A stretch of 36,983 nt of DNA from Synergistes sp. (lineage in GTDB: Bacteria > Synergistota > Synergistia > Synergistales > Synergistaceae). The stretch lies in the NCBI GenBank assembly GCA_017537925.1, contig JAFYJW010000015.1, positions 1 to 36,983 of the forward strand. Direction: 5' to 3'. The position numbers were made by a program, and so were the translations under genes. Each line of letters begins with the position of its first letter. Position 1 is the stretch's first letter. The notes under the pieces were generated by a model. The model saw only the letters and a list, made by a program, of their open reading frames with translations, ran no database searches and was not told the origin of the DNA. Below are positions 24,585 through 33,734 of this stretch, one piece after another.

Positions 24585-26111
24585 ATGAACACAGTATCTT
24601 TGAACGGACAGTCGCTGACCTTTTCTGATATCGAAAACGTAGCCCGCAGGGGTTATGCGGTGGAGATAGCGCCTGAAGCGAAAGAGCTTATAAAGGAATG
24701 CGCCGCGTCGGTACAGAGATGGGTCGAAGAGGGGCGTATCGTCTACGGCGTTACGACCGGCTTCGGCGATCTTGCTTCTGTGGTCATCCCCCGCGACAAA
24801 AGCAGACAGCTCCAGGAAAACCTTCTTATGAGCCATTCGTGCGGATATGGCGAGGAATACCCCGAGGATGTGGTAAGGGCGATAATGCTCCTCAGGATAA
24901 ATACACTCACGCGCGGATATTCCGGCATAAGCCTTGCCACGCTGCAGCAGATGGTCGATTATCTGAACGCCGGCATCCATCCGGTGGTTCCGCAGCAGGG
25001 TTCGGTCGGAGCAAGCGGCGATCTCTGCCCTCTTTCGCATATTGCGATATCGCTCATAGGAAAAGGCGAAGTCAACTATAAAGGCAAGAAAATGTCAGCG
25101 TCGGACGCCATCGCTGCTGAAGGGCTGAAGCCCGTTGATCTGCAGCCGAAGGAAGGGCTCGCGCTCAATAACGGCACTACCGTAATGACGGCGGTGGCCG
25201 CCCTTTGCCTTATAGACGCGATGAAGATGGTAAAGAATGCGGATATTGCCGCGGCTATGTCCGCGGAAGCTCTGCATGCCGTTCCTTACGCGTTTGACGG
25301 CCGCACGCACGCCCTCCGCCCTCAGATAGGCCAGGGAATCGTGGCTGAAAATATACTCCGCCTCATCAAGGGAAGCGAGATCATAGAGAAGTATAAAAAG
25401 GACCGCGTACAGGACGCATACTCCCTGCGCTGCCTCCCCCAGGTCCATGGCGCAAGCCGCGACGCGCTCTGCTATGTAAGGGAGAAGATCGAGATAGAGA
25501 TAAATTCCGTAACGGACAACCCGATCATCTTCCATAAGGACGGCGAAGCCATAAGCGGCGGCAATTTCCACGGACAGCCTATCGCTATGGCCATGGACTT
25601 CTTCGGGATAGCCTGCGCCGAATTTGCGAATATCTCAGAGCGCCGCGTCGCCCGTCTTGTCGACCATAAGCTCTCGGATCTGCCACCGTTCATCGTATCC
25701 GACAGCGGTCTCAACAGCGGCTTTATGATACCGCAGTATACGGCGGCCGCCATCGTATCCGAGAATAAAGTCCTCTCGCATCCTTCGGTAGTGGATTCGA
25801 TACCCACGTCGGCAAATCAGGAGGACCACGTTTCGATGGGCGGCTACAGCGCGCGCAAGGGACGCCAGATACTGGACAATACGAACAGGGTGCTTGCGAT
25901 AGAAATGCTGAACGCGGCTCAGGGAATGGATTTCCGCGCGCCGCTCAGACCCGGAGCGGGCACGCTGGCAGCATTCACCGAATACCGTAAACATGTTCCC
26001 TTCTATGAAAAAGACCAGCTGATGTATCCCCTTATGAATAAATCGCTTGAAATTATAGAATCTGGAGCGATAATAGAAGCGGCCGAAGCAGCTGTCGGCA
26101 CACTGAAGTAA
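24585..26111 (+). CDS. hutH: Histidine ammonia-lyase
   Basis: A 508-residue lyase (EC 4.3.1.3) that removes ammonia from L-histidine to give urocanate, the first step of the pathway. The Ala143-Ser144-Gly145 triad in GSVGASGDLCPLSH cyclises to the MIO cofactor, and Tyr54 in VYGVTTGFG is the expected active-site tyrosine. Length is normal for the family. AGGAGGG lies eight bases before the ATG. It begins the plus-strand unit hutH-ftcD-hutI. The related phenylalanine/tyrosine lyases share the fold, but the neighbours make histidine the clear substrate. Confidence 0.97.
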   Translation: MNTVSLNGQSLTFSDIENVARRGYAVEIAPEAKELIKECAASVQRWVEEGRIVYGVTTGFGDLASVVIPRDKSRQLQENLLMSHSCGYGEEYPEDVVRAIMLLRINTLTRGYSGISLATLQQMVDYLNAGIHPVVPQQGSVGASGDLCPLSHIAISLIGKGEVNYKGKKMSASDAIAAEGLKPVDLQPKEGLALNNGTTVMTAVAALCLIDAMKMVKNADIAAAMSAEALHAVPYAFDGRTHALRPQIGQGIVAENILRLIKGSEIIEKYKKDRVQDAYSLRCLPQVHGASRDALCYVREKIEIEINSVTDNPIIFHKDGEAISGGNFHGQPIAMAMDFFGIACAEFANISERRVARLVDHKLSDLPPFIVSDSGLNSGFMIPQYTAAAIVSENKVLSHPSVVDSIPTSANQEDHVSMGGYSARKGRQILDNTNRVLAIEMLNAAQGMDFRAPLRPGAGTLAAFTEYRKHVPFYEKDQLMYPLMNKSLEIIESGAIIEAAEAAVGTLK

Positions 26112-26163
26112 TATCGGCATAACACCGGAAAAATTTCAGATATTGAAAGGCAGGAAGGTAAAA

Positions 26164-27087
26164 ATGGCATTACAGCTGATCGAGTGCGTACCTAATTTCA
26201 GTGAAGGCAGAAGGCAGGATGTTATTGAAGAGATAGTAAGCTGTTTCAGAGGCAAACGCGGAGTCTATCTGTTCGATTACCGCGCCGACGAAGACCACAA
26301 CAGGCTCGTAGTCAGCCTGGCAGGAGCGCCTGAGCCGATATGCGACGCCCTCATTGAAGCGGCCAAAACAGCGGAAAAACACATAGACATGAACAAGCAT
26401 CAGGGCGGTCACCCGCGTGTCGGCGCGGTGGACGTCGTACCCTTCACCCCTATCAAGGGCATTACGATGGAAGAGTGCATAACGCTGGCTCACTCCTTCG
26501 GCGAACGCTATTACAGAGAGACCGGCATCCCCGTTTATTACTACGAAGACGCGGCTCTGCGCCCCGAGAGGAAAAAACTCGAAGTAGTCCGCAAGGGACA
26601 GTATGAGGTGCTGAAGGAAGAAGCGAAAACAAATCCCGACCGCAAGCCGGACGTCGGGGAAGCCTGCCTGCATCCGACAGCCGGAGCCACCGTTATAGGG
26701 GCGCGCAAGTTCCTCGTCGCATTCAACGTCAATCTCGGCACGGCCGATGTGAACATTGCAAAGAAGATAGCTTCGGCAGTGCGCGCTTCATCCGGCGGTT
26801 TCTGCCATGTTAAGGGCATAGGCCTTTCGCTCGGCGAACGCGGCATAGCGCAGGTCAGCATGAACCTCACCGATTACGAGAAAAACTCCCTCTACCGTGT
26901 GCTTGAGACGGTCAGGATGGAGGCAAAGCGCTGGGGCGTACCTGTTATCGAAACAGAGGTATACGGCATGATCCCGATGAACGCGATACTGGAAAGCGCA
27001 GCTTATTATCTGCAGATAGCAGACTTCAAGCCGGAACAGGTACTTGAGCTCAAACTGCTCGACGTGATGGACGGGAAGGCCGAATAA
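26164..27087 (+). CDS. ftcD: Glutamate formimidoyltransferase
   Basis: A 307-residue stand-alone formiminotransferase (EC 2.1.2.5). It moves the formimino group of N-formimino-L-glutamate to tetrahydrofolate and releases glutamate. ECVPNFSEG at the N-terminus and the histidine-rich HQGGHPRVGAVD are characteristic. The frame opens at a TTG at 26143, but GGAAGG a few bases before the ATG at 26164 makes that the better start. In animals this domain is fused to the cyclodeaminase; here the latter is encoded separately as fchA. It lies 52 bases after hutH and three bases before hutI. Confidence 0.95.
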   Translation: MALQLIECVPNFSEGRRQDVIEEIVSCFRGKRGVYLFDYRADEDHNRLVVSLAGAPEPICDALIEAAKTAEKHIDMNKHQGGHPRVGAVDVVPFTPIKGITMEECITLAHSFGERYYRETGIPVYYYEDAALRPERKKLEVVRKGQYEVLKEEAKTNPDRKPDVGEACLHPTAGATVIGARKFLVAFNVNLGTADVNIAKKIASAVRASSGGFCHVKGIGLSLGERGIAQVSMNLTDYEKNSLYRVLETVRMEAKRWGVPVIETEVYGMIPMNAILESAAYYLQIADFKPEQVLELKLLDVMDGKAE

Positions 27088-27090
27088 AAA

Positions 27091-28335
27091 ATGAAAAAGC
27101 TTTACCGCAATATGCGCCTTTTCACGCCGGCGGACGGAGGGAGACCTCTTTGCGGCGCCGAACAGGCAAATGTAAAAGAGATAGAAAACGCTTCGATGCT
27201 GATTTCTGACGGCATTATCGAGCGTATAGGCACTGACGGCGAAGTTACCGAAGGGCTCTCCTGCAGCTGCATATCTTTTGAGAAGGATCTTAAAGGCGCG
27301 TGCGTGATCCCGGGCTTTGTAGACCCTCATACGCATATGTGCTTTGCGAAGTCGCGCGAAGAAGAGTTCGGTATGAGGCTGGCAGGGCTTCCCTATCTTG
27401 AGATACTCGCGCGCGGCGGCGGCATTCTTTCTTCTGTCAACGCGGTAAAAAAAGCTGACGACGAGCAGCTTTTTGAAGCTACGAAAAAAAATGTTCTTGC
27501 CGCGCTTTCAAAGGGCACTACCACCGTTGAGATAAAAAGCGGCTACGGCCTTGAAACAAAGACCGAGCTCAGGATGCTCGAGGTGATAAAGCGCGTAGGC
27601 AAAGAGACTCCGGCAGACGTTGTAGCAACGTTTATGGGGGCCCACGCCGTACCGCTTGAGTGGAAGAAAAAGGCGGACAGCTTTACCGACGAGATTCTGA
27701 TAAAGGAAATGCTCCCGCAGATAAAGGCACAGGGCATAGCGGAATTCTGCGACGTCTTCTGCGAAGAGGGAGTTTTTTCCGTGGATCAGAGCCGCAGGCT
27801 CCTTAAGGCGGCGCTTTCGCTGGGCTTCAGGATCAAGGTGCACGCCGACGAAGTAAACGATCTCGGCGGCGCCGGGCTTGCCGCCGAACTGCATGCGACA
27901 TCCGCGGAGCACCTTCTTGCGGCGTCTGAAGAAAACCTTAAGGCGATGGGCGCCTCCGGAACGGTCGCAGTGCTTCTTCCGGCAACGGCGTTCAGCCTGA
28001 AAAAGCCTTACGCAAGAGGCAGGGATATAGTCGACTGGGGCGTTCCCGTGGCGATAGCGACGGACTGCAACCCAGGCTCCTGCTTCTGCGAATCGATGCC
28101 GTTCGTTTTCAGCCTTGCGGTCATGAATATGGACATGACGGTAAACGAAGCACTCACGGCGGCAACGCTCAACGCTGCCTACGCGATAAACCGCGCAGAT
28201 AAAACAGGCAGCCTTGAGCGCGGCAAACAGGCTGACTTCGTCGTTCTTGACGGTGAAACGCCTACGGTACTCGCATACCACGCCGGAAGCACTTCGGTAT
28301 CGGAAGTCTATAAACTGGGCGAAAGAGTAGCTTAA
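27091..28335 (+). CDS. hutI: Imidazolonepropionase
   Basis: A 414-residue metal-dependent amidohydrolase (EC 3.5.2.7) that opens imidazolone-5-propionate to N-formimino-L-glutamate. HTH (80-82) in FVDPHTHMCFA supplies metal ligands. RGGGILSSV, KSGYGL, VHADEV and the aspartate in ATDCNPGS are typical of HutI. It starts three bases after the ftcD stop; GGGAAGG at the end of ftcD may serve as its ribosome site. It is the last gene of the plus-strand hut unit and is followed by a strong terminator. It belongs to the same broad superfamily as the YtcJ-like proteins of this window but is clearly distinct. Confidence 0.96.
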   Translation: MKKLYRNMRLFTPADGGRPLCGAEQANVKEIENASMLISDGIIERIGTDGEVTEGLSCSCISFEKDLKGACVIPGFVDPHTHMCFAKSREEEFGMRLAGLPYLEILARGGGILSSVNAVKKADDEQLFEATKKNVLAALSKGTTTVEIKSGYGLETKTELRMLEVIKRVGKETPADVVATFMGAHAVPLEWKKKADSFTDEILIKEMLPQIKAQGIAEFCDVFCEEGVFSVDQSRRLLKAALSLGFRIKVHADEVNDLGGAGLAAELHATSAEHLLAASEENLKAMGASGTVAVLLPATAFSLKKPYARGRDIVDWGVPVAIATDCNPGSCFCESMPFVFSLAVMNMDMTVNEALTAATLNAAYAINRADKTGSLERGKQADFVVLDGETPTVLAYHAGSTSVSEVYKLGERVA

Positions 28336-28357
28336 ACGTAATACGGATAAACAGCGC

Positions 28358-28404
28358 GCGTCCCGCTTTGCCGCAGCAAGTACGGCAGGCGGGACGCTTT
28401 TTTT
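28358..28404 (+). terminator. Rho-independent terminator after hutI
   Basis: GCGTCCCGC (28358-28366) pairs with GCGGGACGC (28389-28397). An inner GCCG/CGGC pair extends the hairpin, and seven T residues follow. On the minus strand no T-run follows, so it mainly serves the hut unit. Confidence 0.9.
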
Positions 28405-28421
28405 ATCTTCAGATCCGAACT

Positions 28422-30074
28422 TTATTCGGCAGCTTCCCTGCCGCCGTTTTCAAGGAGGGACTTTGCGTGTTCGAGCGCTTCGGGCGAATCTTCGTTGCCT
28501 GAGAGCATCCTTGCTATCTCTTTCTCGCGAGCGGCGCCGGAAACTTCAGTTATCTCGGTGTTATCGGCAGAACGTTTTACGACGAAATGCTGGTCTGCCA
28601 TTGCGGCTATCGAGGCCTGATGCGTTATCAGTATCGTGCGGCAGCGTTTGGATAGCGCGCGGAGCTTGTATCCCGCAAGAAGAGCCGTTCTGCCTCCAAG
28701 GCCTGCCTCGACTTCGTCGAAAACAAGTGTCCCGGGCAGTTTTTTATCCCCCGATGAAAGCTGCAGCGCTATTAATATACGGGAAAGTTCTCCGCCGGAA
28801 GCGTTCTTCCCCACCGGCAGAGGCTTCTGGTCCGGAAGGGCGAGCATGAACTGTATATTTTCCGCGCCGTTTGCTTTGATTCTGTCAAGCGGTTCGATAT
28901 CTATGCTGAAGTTCGCGTATTCCATCGCAAGCTCACGTAGATGCCCGTTCACTCGGCGTTCAAGCTCCGCCGCAGAAGCTGTGCGCAACGCCCTCAGGTT
29001 CATCGCGAGCCTCGATGTTTCGCGTCTTAACATCTGGGCTTTTTCGGAAAGTTCCTCTAATTTTTTGCGGCTTTCTTCAAGCCATTTCAGTTCATCCTGC
29101 GCGGCAGTCATATACTCAGTCAATTCCGCGGAGCTTCCGATGTTCAGCTTTCTTTTTATCCTGCGCAGGAGTCCCAATTTATTTTCGAGGCGCTCTTTTT
29201 CTTCGTCTGTATATTCTCTTTCTGCTCCGCGGCACCTTTCGCTTATAAGAGCCGAGAATTCCTGCACCCCGGCGAGGGCTTTTTCTGCCGCGTTTTCAAG
29301 AACACTGTCCTGCACCGCTCCGTGCAGCGTCATCACGATTCTTTCTATCTGTTCAAGTACGCCGTGCTCGGGGCCGTTGATGCTTTCCGCCGCAAGCTGC
29401 AGTATTTTGCGTTTTCTCTCGCCGCTTTCGAGAGCAGAGAGCTCATCTTCCCATTTTTGTTCGCATTCGGCTGAAAATCCGATATTTTTGAGATGTCTTA
29501 TTATTTCAGGCGCTCCGTCGTATTTTTTTTCGATCTCGGCGCGCCTTTTTTTCAGCGCGAGTATTTCCTTCTCCGCAGCAAGAGCGTCGGAGAATACTCT
29601 GCCGAGTTCCGCCGAGACGCGCTGAAGCTCTTCTCCGCCGCAGGAATCGACGAGCTCTGCCTGTATCTGCGGATCTATCAGTCCGAGCTGGGCGAACTGG
29701 CTCTGTATGACTATGTTGTTTTCCATGACAGCAGTGAGCACGGAAAGAGGCGCCGCCTGTTCCTGAACAGATGCGCGTCCTCTGCCGTTTCGTGAAAAAG
29801 AGCGTCTTACGATAAGGGTATGTTCCTGAGGCTGATATTTTTCAGAAACTCCTTCGATCACGTCTGACGTCATTACAGCGGATACTTCGCACGATTCTTC
29901 GTTCGAGTGGATATCCGCGGCCTGAGCGCGGCGGCCGGATATGAATTCCATGGCGCGGACGAGGCTGCTCTTTCCGGAGCCGCTTTCACCGGTTATGACG
30001 ATGAAATCTCCGCCGAAAGAGAGCTTAGCCCCGATTATCCCTCCTACGCCGCGTATCTCAAGCTCTTCTATCAA
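28422..30074 (-). CDS. recN: DNA repair protein RecN
   Basis: A 550-residue SMC-like ATPase for double-strand break repair. The Walker A motif is GESGSGKSS (29-37), and the ABC signature is in KNASGGELSRILIALQL. Two coiled-coil arms fill the middle (about 155-380), and a Walker B segment, GTLVFDEVEAGLGG, is near residue 455. The start is a TTG two bases after the nadK stop, giving MIEELEIRG, which fits the usual RecN N-terminus. It is the last gene of the xseB-to-recN operon. The argR often found before recN in Firmicutes is absent. Confidence 0.95.
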   Translation of the reverse strand: MIEELEIRGVGGIIGAKLSFGGDFIVITGESGSGKSSLVRAMEFISGRRAQAADIHSNEESCEVSAVMTSDVIEGVSEKYQPQEHTLIVRRSFSRNGRGRASVQEQAAPLSVLTAVMENNIVIQSQFAQLGLIDPQIQAELVDSCGGEELQRVSAELGRVFSDALAAEKEILALKKRRAEIEKKYDGAPEIIRHLKNIGFSAECEQKWEDELSALESGERKRKILQLAAESINGPEHGVLEQIERIVMTLHGAVQDSVLENAAEKALAGVQEFSALISERCRGAEREYTDEEKERLENKLGLLRRIKRKLNIGSSAELTEYMTAAQDELKWLEESRKKLEELSEKAQMLRRETSRLAMNLRALRTASAAELERRVNGHLRELAMEYANFSIDIEPLDRIKANGAENIQFMLALPDQKPLPVGKNASGGELSRILIALQLSSGDKKLPGTLVFDEVEAGLGGRTALLAGYKLRALSKRCRTILITHQASIAAMADQHFVVKRSADNTEITEVSGAAREKEIARMLSGNEDSPEALEHAKSLLENGGREAAE

Positions 30075-30075
30075 A

Positions 30076-30969
30076 TCAGTCGCCAGCCTCTCTTATTCCG
30101 TTGAAGCCCCAGCTGAGCTTTTCTCTGAGAAGGTCGTAATAGCTGCGTCCGGAAAGCTGTATCGTACGCACAAATATGCGGTTGTCGAGGGTAACGTGGA
30201 GTTCGTCGCCGGGCAGCAGCTCATAGCCTAACTGGCCGTCCTGTGTGAGCATGAGGCTGCGCGCGTCTCCTTTCGGTATGACGCGGATATTGTCGCTCTC
30301 GCTCAGGATGACCGGTCTTGCGTAAAGCGTATGCGCGCATATCGGCGCCATGATCATGCATGGGACATGAGGAGGTACGATGGGGCCGCCTGCGGAAAGA
30401 GAATATGCCGTGGAACCTGTCGGCGTTGAGAGTATCAGGCCGTCAGCCAGGAAAAGCGAGAGTACTTCGCTGCCCACCCTGACTTCTATGTCTATGACGC
30501 GGGCCAGGCTGCCCTTGGATATGACAAGGTCGTTCAGCGCGTAAAGCTCATGAGCGAGCCTGCCGCCGCGCCAGACCTGTCCCTTGAGCAGGCGGCGCAT
30601 CTGGACGTTGTATCTGCCTGAAACGATCTCTTCTATATCGTTTTCAGCGGATTCCGGATTGCCTGTCGCCATGAAGCCGAGGCGTCCGAGGTTTATGCCG
30701 TACAGCGGCACTGCGCAGCCGAATGTGTAGCGCGCAGCTCTCAGGAATGTACCGTCGCCGCCCAGCACAACCGCAAATTCCGTTTCGGTCCGCCATGTTT
30801 CGTCGTCTACGCCGGGGAGCGCGATCGCTGAAGCCTCATGCGGCGGCAGCAGAAAATTCATGCCTTTTTCTTTCCCCCAGCGCCAGAGCCTCATGGCCAT
30901 CTCTATAGCTTCCGGCTTTTGCGTGTTGAAGAGCAGACCTATTTTTTTATCTTTCTTTTTTTCCCCCAT
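30076..30969 (-). CDS. nadK: NAD kinase
   Basis: A 297-residue ATP-NAD kinase (EC 2.7.1.23) that makes NADP+. The GGDGT motif lies in VVLGGDGTFLRAAR (about 68-81). The second signature, TPTGSTAYSLSAGGPIV, lies near residue 208. AAGGAGA precedes the ATG. It starts 16 bases after tlyA and ends one base before the recN start codon, so the three are translated as a unit. Cytoplasmic and probably essential. Confidence 0.95.
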   Translation of the reverse strand: MGEKKKDKKIGLLFNTQKPEAIEMAMRLWRWGKEKGMNFLLPPHEASAIALPGVDDETWRTETEFAVVLGGDGTFLRAARYTFGCAVPLYGINLGRLGFMATGNPESAENDIEEIVSGRYNVQMRRLLKGQVWRGGRLAHELYALNDLVISKGSLARVIDIEVRVGSEVLSLFLADGLILSTPTGSTAYSLSAGGPIVPPHVPCMIMAPICAHTLYARPVILSESDNIRVIPKGDARSLMLTQDGQLGYELLPGDELHVTLDNRIFVRTIQLSGRSYYDLLREKLSWGFNGIREAGD

Positions 30970-30985
30970 TGCTGTCTCCTTGTCG

Positions 30986-31810
30986 TTATGGATGAGCTGA
31001 GCTTTTCATATGAGCTTCTTCTACAATTTTATCAAAGTCGGGGCGCTGCGGAGCTGAATCCGGCGTCCTGTGTCTTAAATAAAAAAGGAATTCTATATTG
31101 CCTTCCGGCCCGCGTATAGGCGAATAGTCGGCAGCTTCAAGCGAAAGGGCAGTATTTTCCTCGATAAATGAAGCCATTTCGTTCAGTATCGACAGGTGGA
31201 GCGCAGGATCGGTTATCACGCCCTTCCCTACCCTCTCCCGCCCCGCCTCGAACTGAGGCTTGACAATCAATATGATAGAACCGTCCTCTGCAAGAAGCTC
31301 CTGCATCTTAGGCAGCAAAAGTTTTGCAGATATGAACGAAGCGTCGGATACTATGATGTCGGCTCTTTCGCCGTCTATCATATCGACCGTAAGGTTTCTT
31401 GCGTTTGTGCGTTCGAGCACCGTGACCCTGCTGTCGCTGCGCAGTTTCCATGCGAGCTGTCCGTAGCCCACGTCCACAGAATATACGCGGGATGCGCCAT
31501 GTTCGAGCAGCACTTCCGTAAAGCCCCCTGTGGAAGCGCCTATGTCTATGCAGCGTTTCCCGCTGATATCTGCGGGAAAGCTGCTTACAGCCTTAAGCAG
31601 TTTATACGCGCCTCTGCTGACCCATTCCTTTTCCGGCGCGTCTATCCTGACGTCTGCGCCGCAGGAGACCATTGAAGAGGCTTTTGTCGCAACTATGCCG
31701 TTGACTGTCACGCGTCCCTCTTCTATGTAGTGCTGAGCAGCAGCGCGCGAAGGAACCATTTTTTTGTCCGTTATAAATTTGTCGAGGCGGATCGGTTTCT
31801 GCTTTGTCAT
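30986..31810 (-). CDS. tlyA: TlyA-family rRNA 2'-O-methyltransferase
   Basis: A 274-residue protein with an N-terminal S4 RNA-binding domain (1 to about 65, IRLDKFITDKKMVPSRA) and an FtsJ-like SAM-dependent methyltransferase domain. CIDIGASTGGFTEVLL is the SAM-binding loop. TlyA proteins 2'-O-methylate cytidines in rRNA, and some members are called haemolysin A for historical reasons. A longer frame begins at 31861, but the ATG at 31810 overlaps the dxs stop as ATGA, the typical coupled start, and gives the normal family length. It lies between dxs and nadK. Confidence 0.93.
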   Translation of the reverse strand: MTKQKPIRLDKFITDKKMVPSRAAAQHYIEEGRVTVNGIVATKASSMVSCGADVRIDAPEKEWVSRGAYKLLKAVSSFPADISGKRCIDIGASTGGFTEVLLEHGASRVYSVDVGYGQLAWKLRSDSRVTVLERTNARNLTVDMIDGERADIIVSDASFISAKLLLPKMQELLAEDGSIILIVKPQFEAGRERVGKGVITDPALHLSILNEMASFIEENTALSLEAADYSPIRGPEGNIEFLFYLRHRTPDSAPQRPDFDKIVEEAHMKSSAHP

Positions 31811-33681
31811 GAAAGAGCCAGCTTTTTGATGTTTTCGGCCGAAAGCCCGCATTCTTCCCACTGCTCGTTTCTTGACGCATGGGATATGAAGCGGTCGGGC
31901 ACGCCTGCCGAAAAGAGAGCGGCTGAAAATCCCATACGTTCGATGCGTGCTGCTATGGCTTCTCCGACTCCTCCCTCAAGCGCGTTCTCTTCCGCCGTGA
32001 CTATCCGCGAATGCGAAGAAAGAAGCCTGTCGAGGCTTTCGTAATCGAGCGGCTTGATAAAACGAAGGTCTGCTACAGTCGGGCGGATGCCTGATGATCT
32101 TTCTATCTCAGCCGCGCTTTCGAGCATCAGTTCAACGGTGCTGCCTATGCCTATCAGACATATCTCGCTGCCTTCGGAAAGCACTTCAAGCCTGCCCCAC
32201 GGCGCGGAATCTCTTGCCGTTAAAGTCCGCGGGACGCAGAGCGGCGCCTTTGAACGTGGGTAGCGCACGGCCATCGGTATTGAGCGTTTTTTCCATTCAC
32301 GGACAAGATATTCAAGCTCGGCTGCGTCTCTCGGCGCGGCAAAGGTAATGTTCGGCACCGCGCGCAGCCATGGCACGTCAAGTATCCCATGATGTGTTTC
32401 GCCGTCTTCGCCGACAAGGCCGCTTCTGTCTATCCCGAGCAGCACCGGCAGCTTCGGCAGGCATATATCGTGGACTATCTGATCGGCGGCACGCTGCAGG
32501 AAGGTGGAATATATGCAGACGACCGGCTTCATGCCGGCAGCCGCGAGCCCCGCGGCGAATACCAGCATATGTTCTTCGGCGATTCCCGTATCGAAGAAGC
32601 GCGTCGGATACTCTTTGGCAAAAGCGCCCAATTTTGTTCCGTCTTTCATTGCGGCCGTGCAGACAGCGATACGCGGGTCTTCCTTTGCAAGCCCGCAGAG
32701 CGTATCGGCCATAACGGCACTCCAGCTGCGGCCTGCATTGCCGTTATTGTCAGCCCGGGTTTCGGGCGCATCTATCGAAGTCCCCGGACCTATACCGTGG
32801 AAGAACGACGGATATTTCTCGGTTTGCGCGAAGCCCTTGCCTTTTTTTGTCATCACGTGTATCAGAAGAGATTCGTCATAGCTGCGCGCAAGTCCGAATA
32901 CTTTTTCCATCTCGGCGATATTGTGTCCGTCGAAGGGGCCCCAGTAGCTGATATTCATCTCTTCGAATATATTGGTAGGCAGCAGCAGCGATTTGATTTT
33001 AGTTTTTATGCCGGAGAGAGCGTTTTTTATGTTCTGTCCTTTTTCTGTGCCTTTGCACTGTGCCTTTATGCATTCTTTCAGTTTTTTGTAGGCAGGATTG
33101 ACGGCAAGCTGGGCCAGATGTCCTGCCATCCCTCCTATACGGGGGCTGATAGACATCTTGTTGTCGTTGAGTATGATTATTACCTTGCTGTGCAGGTCGT
33201 CAAGGTCGTTGAGCGCTTCGAACGATACGCCGTTGAGCAGCGCGCCGTCTCCTATGACTGCGACGACTTCGTGGTTTTCCCCTTTCAGATCGCGCGCTTT
33301 GGCGTATCCTGCCGCAGCCGATATGGACGTGCTGCTGTGCCCTGTTGTAAAAAAGTCGTAAGGACTGTCCCCCAGCCTCGGGAAACCGGCAAGTCCGCCT
33401 TTTTTTCGCAGCGTTTCAAAGGCCTGCATTCGTTTCGTAAGGATCTTGTAGGCATAACACTGGTGCCCGACGTCGAAGATGATCTTGTCCGCGTCGGGAT
33501 TGAATACGCGCAGCAGCGCGACCGTGAGTTCGACCGCGCCGAGCGAGGAGCTCAAGTGTCCGCCGTTTTTCAGCGAAACGTCGAGTATCTTCTGCCTCAG
33601 CTCTTTGCAGAGTATATTTAATTCTTTTTCAGAAAGGCCGTGAAGTCCTCTGAAATCAGAAACTTTTTCTAAAAGGGTCAT
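31807..33681 (-). CDS. dxs: 1-deoxy-D-xylulose-5-phosphate synthase
   Basis: A 624-residue thiamine-diphosphate enzyme (EC 2.2.1.7). It joins pyruvate and glyceraldehyde-3-phosphate in the first step of the MEP isoprenoid pathway. The N-terminal part has the DVGHQCYAYKILTKR and GDGALLNG motifs, the latter starting the ThDP-binding region that ends at NDNKMS. The transketolase-like middle domain has the catalytic glutamate in GIAEEHML. Length is normal. GAGGAAA precedes the ATG. It overlaps tlyA by four bases and follows ispA, which uses its pathway products. Confidence 0.97.
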   Translation of the reverse strand: MTLLEKVSDFRGLHGLSEKELNILCKELRQKILDVSLKNGGHLSSSLGAVELTVALLRVFNPDADKIIFDVGHQCYAYKILTKRMQAFETLRKKGGLAGFPRLGDSPYDFFTTGHSSTSISAAAGYAKARDLKGENHEVVAVIGDGALLNGVSFEALNDLDDLHSKVIIILNDNKMSISPRIGGMAGHLAQLAVNPAYKKLKECIKAQCKGTEKGQNIKNALSGIKTKIKSLLLPTNIFEEMNISYWGPFDGHNIAEMEKVFGLARSYDESLLIHVMTKKGKGFAQTEKYPSFFHGIGPGTSIDAPETRADNNGNAGRSWSAVMADTLCGLAKEDPRIAVCTAAMKDGTKLGAFAKEYPTRFFDTGIAEEHMLVFAAGLAAAGMKPVVCIYSTFLQRAADQIVHDICLPKLPVLLGIDRSGLVGEDGETHHGILDVPWLRAVPNITFAAPRDAAELEYLVREWKKRSIPMAVRYPRSKAPLCVPRTLTARDSAPWGRLEVLSEGSEICLIGIGSTVELMLESAAEIERSSGIRPTVADLRFIKPLDYESLDRLLSSHSRIVTAEENALEGGVGEAIAARIERMGFSAALFSAGVPDRFISHASRNEQWEECGLSAENIKKLALS

Positions 33682-33734
33682 TATTTCCTCACTTCAGGAC
33701 ATAGCGGCACGGCTGCCTGTTTGCCGCGGCGTGC

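Noticed and set aside
28636-29625. Serine-rich plus-strand open frame of 329 codons opposite recN
   Set aside because: The serine-rich composition comes from antisense reading of recN; there is no start signal.
32389-33621. Plus-strand open frame of 410 codons opposite dxs
   Set aside because: dxs is certain on the other strand and the antisense translation has no coherent motif.
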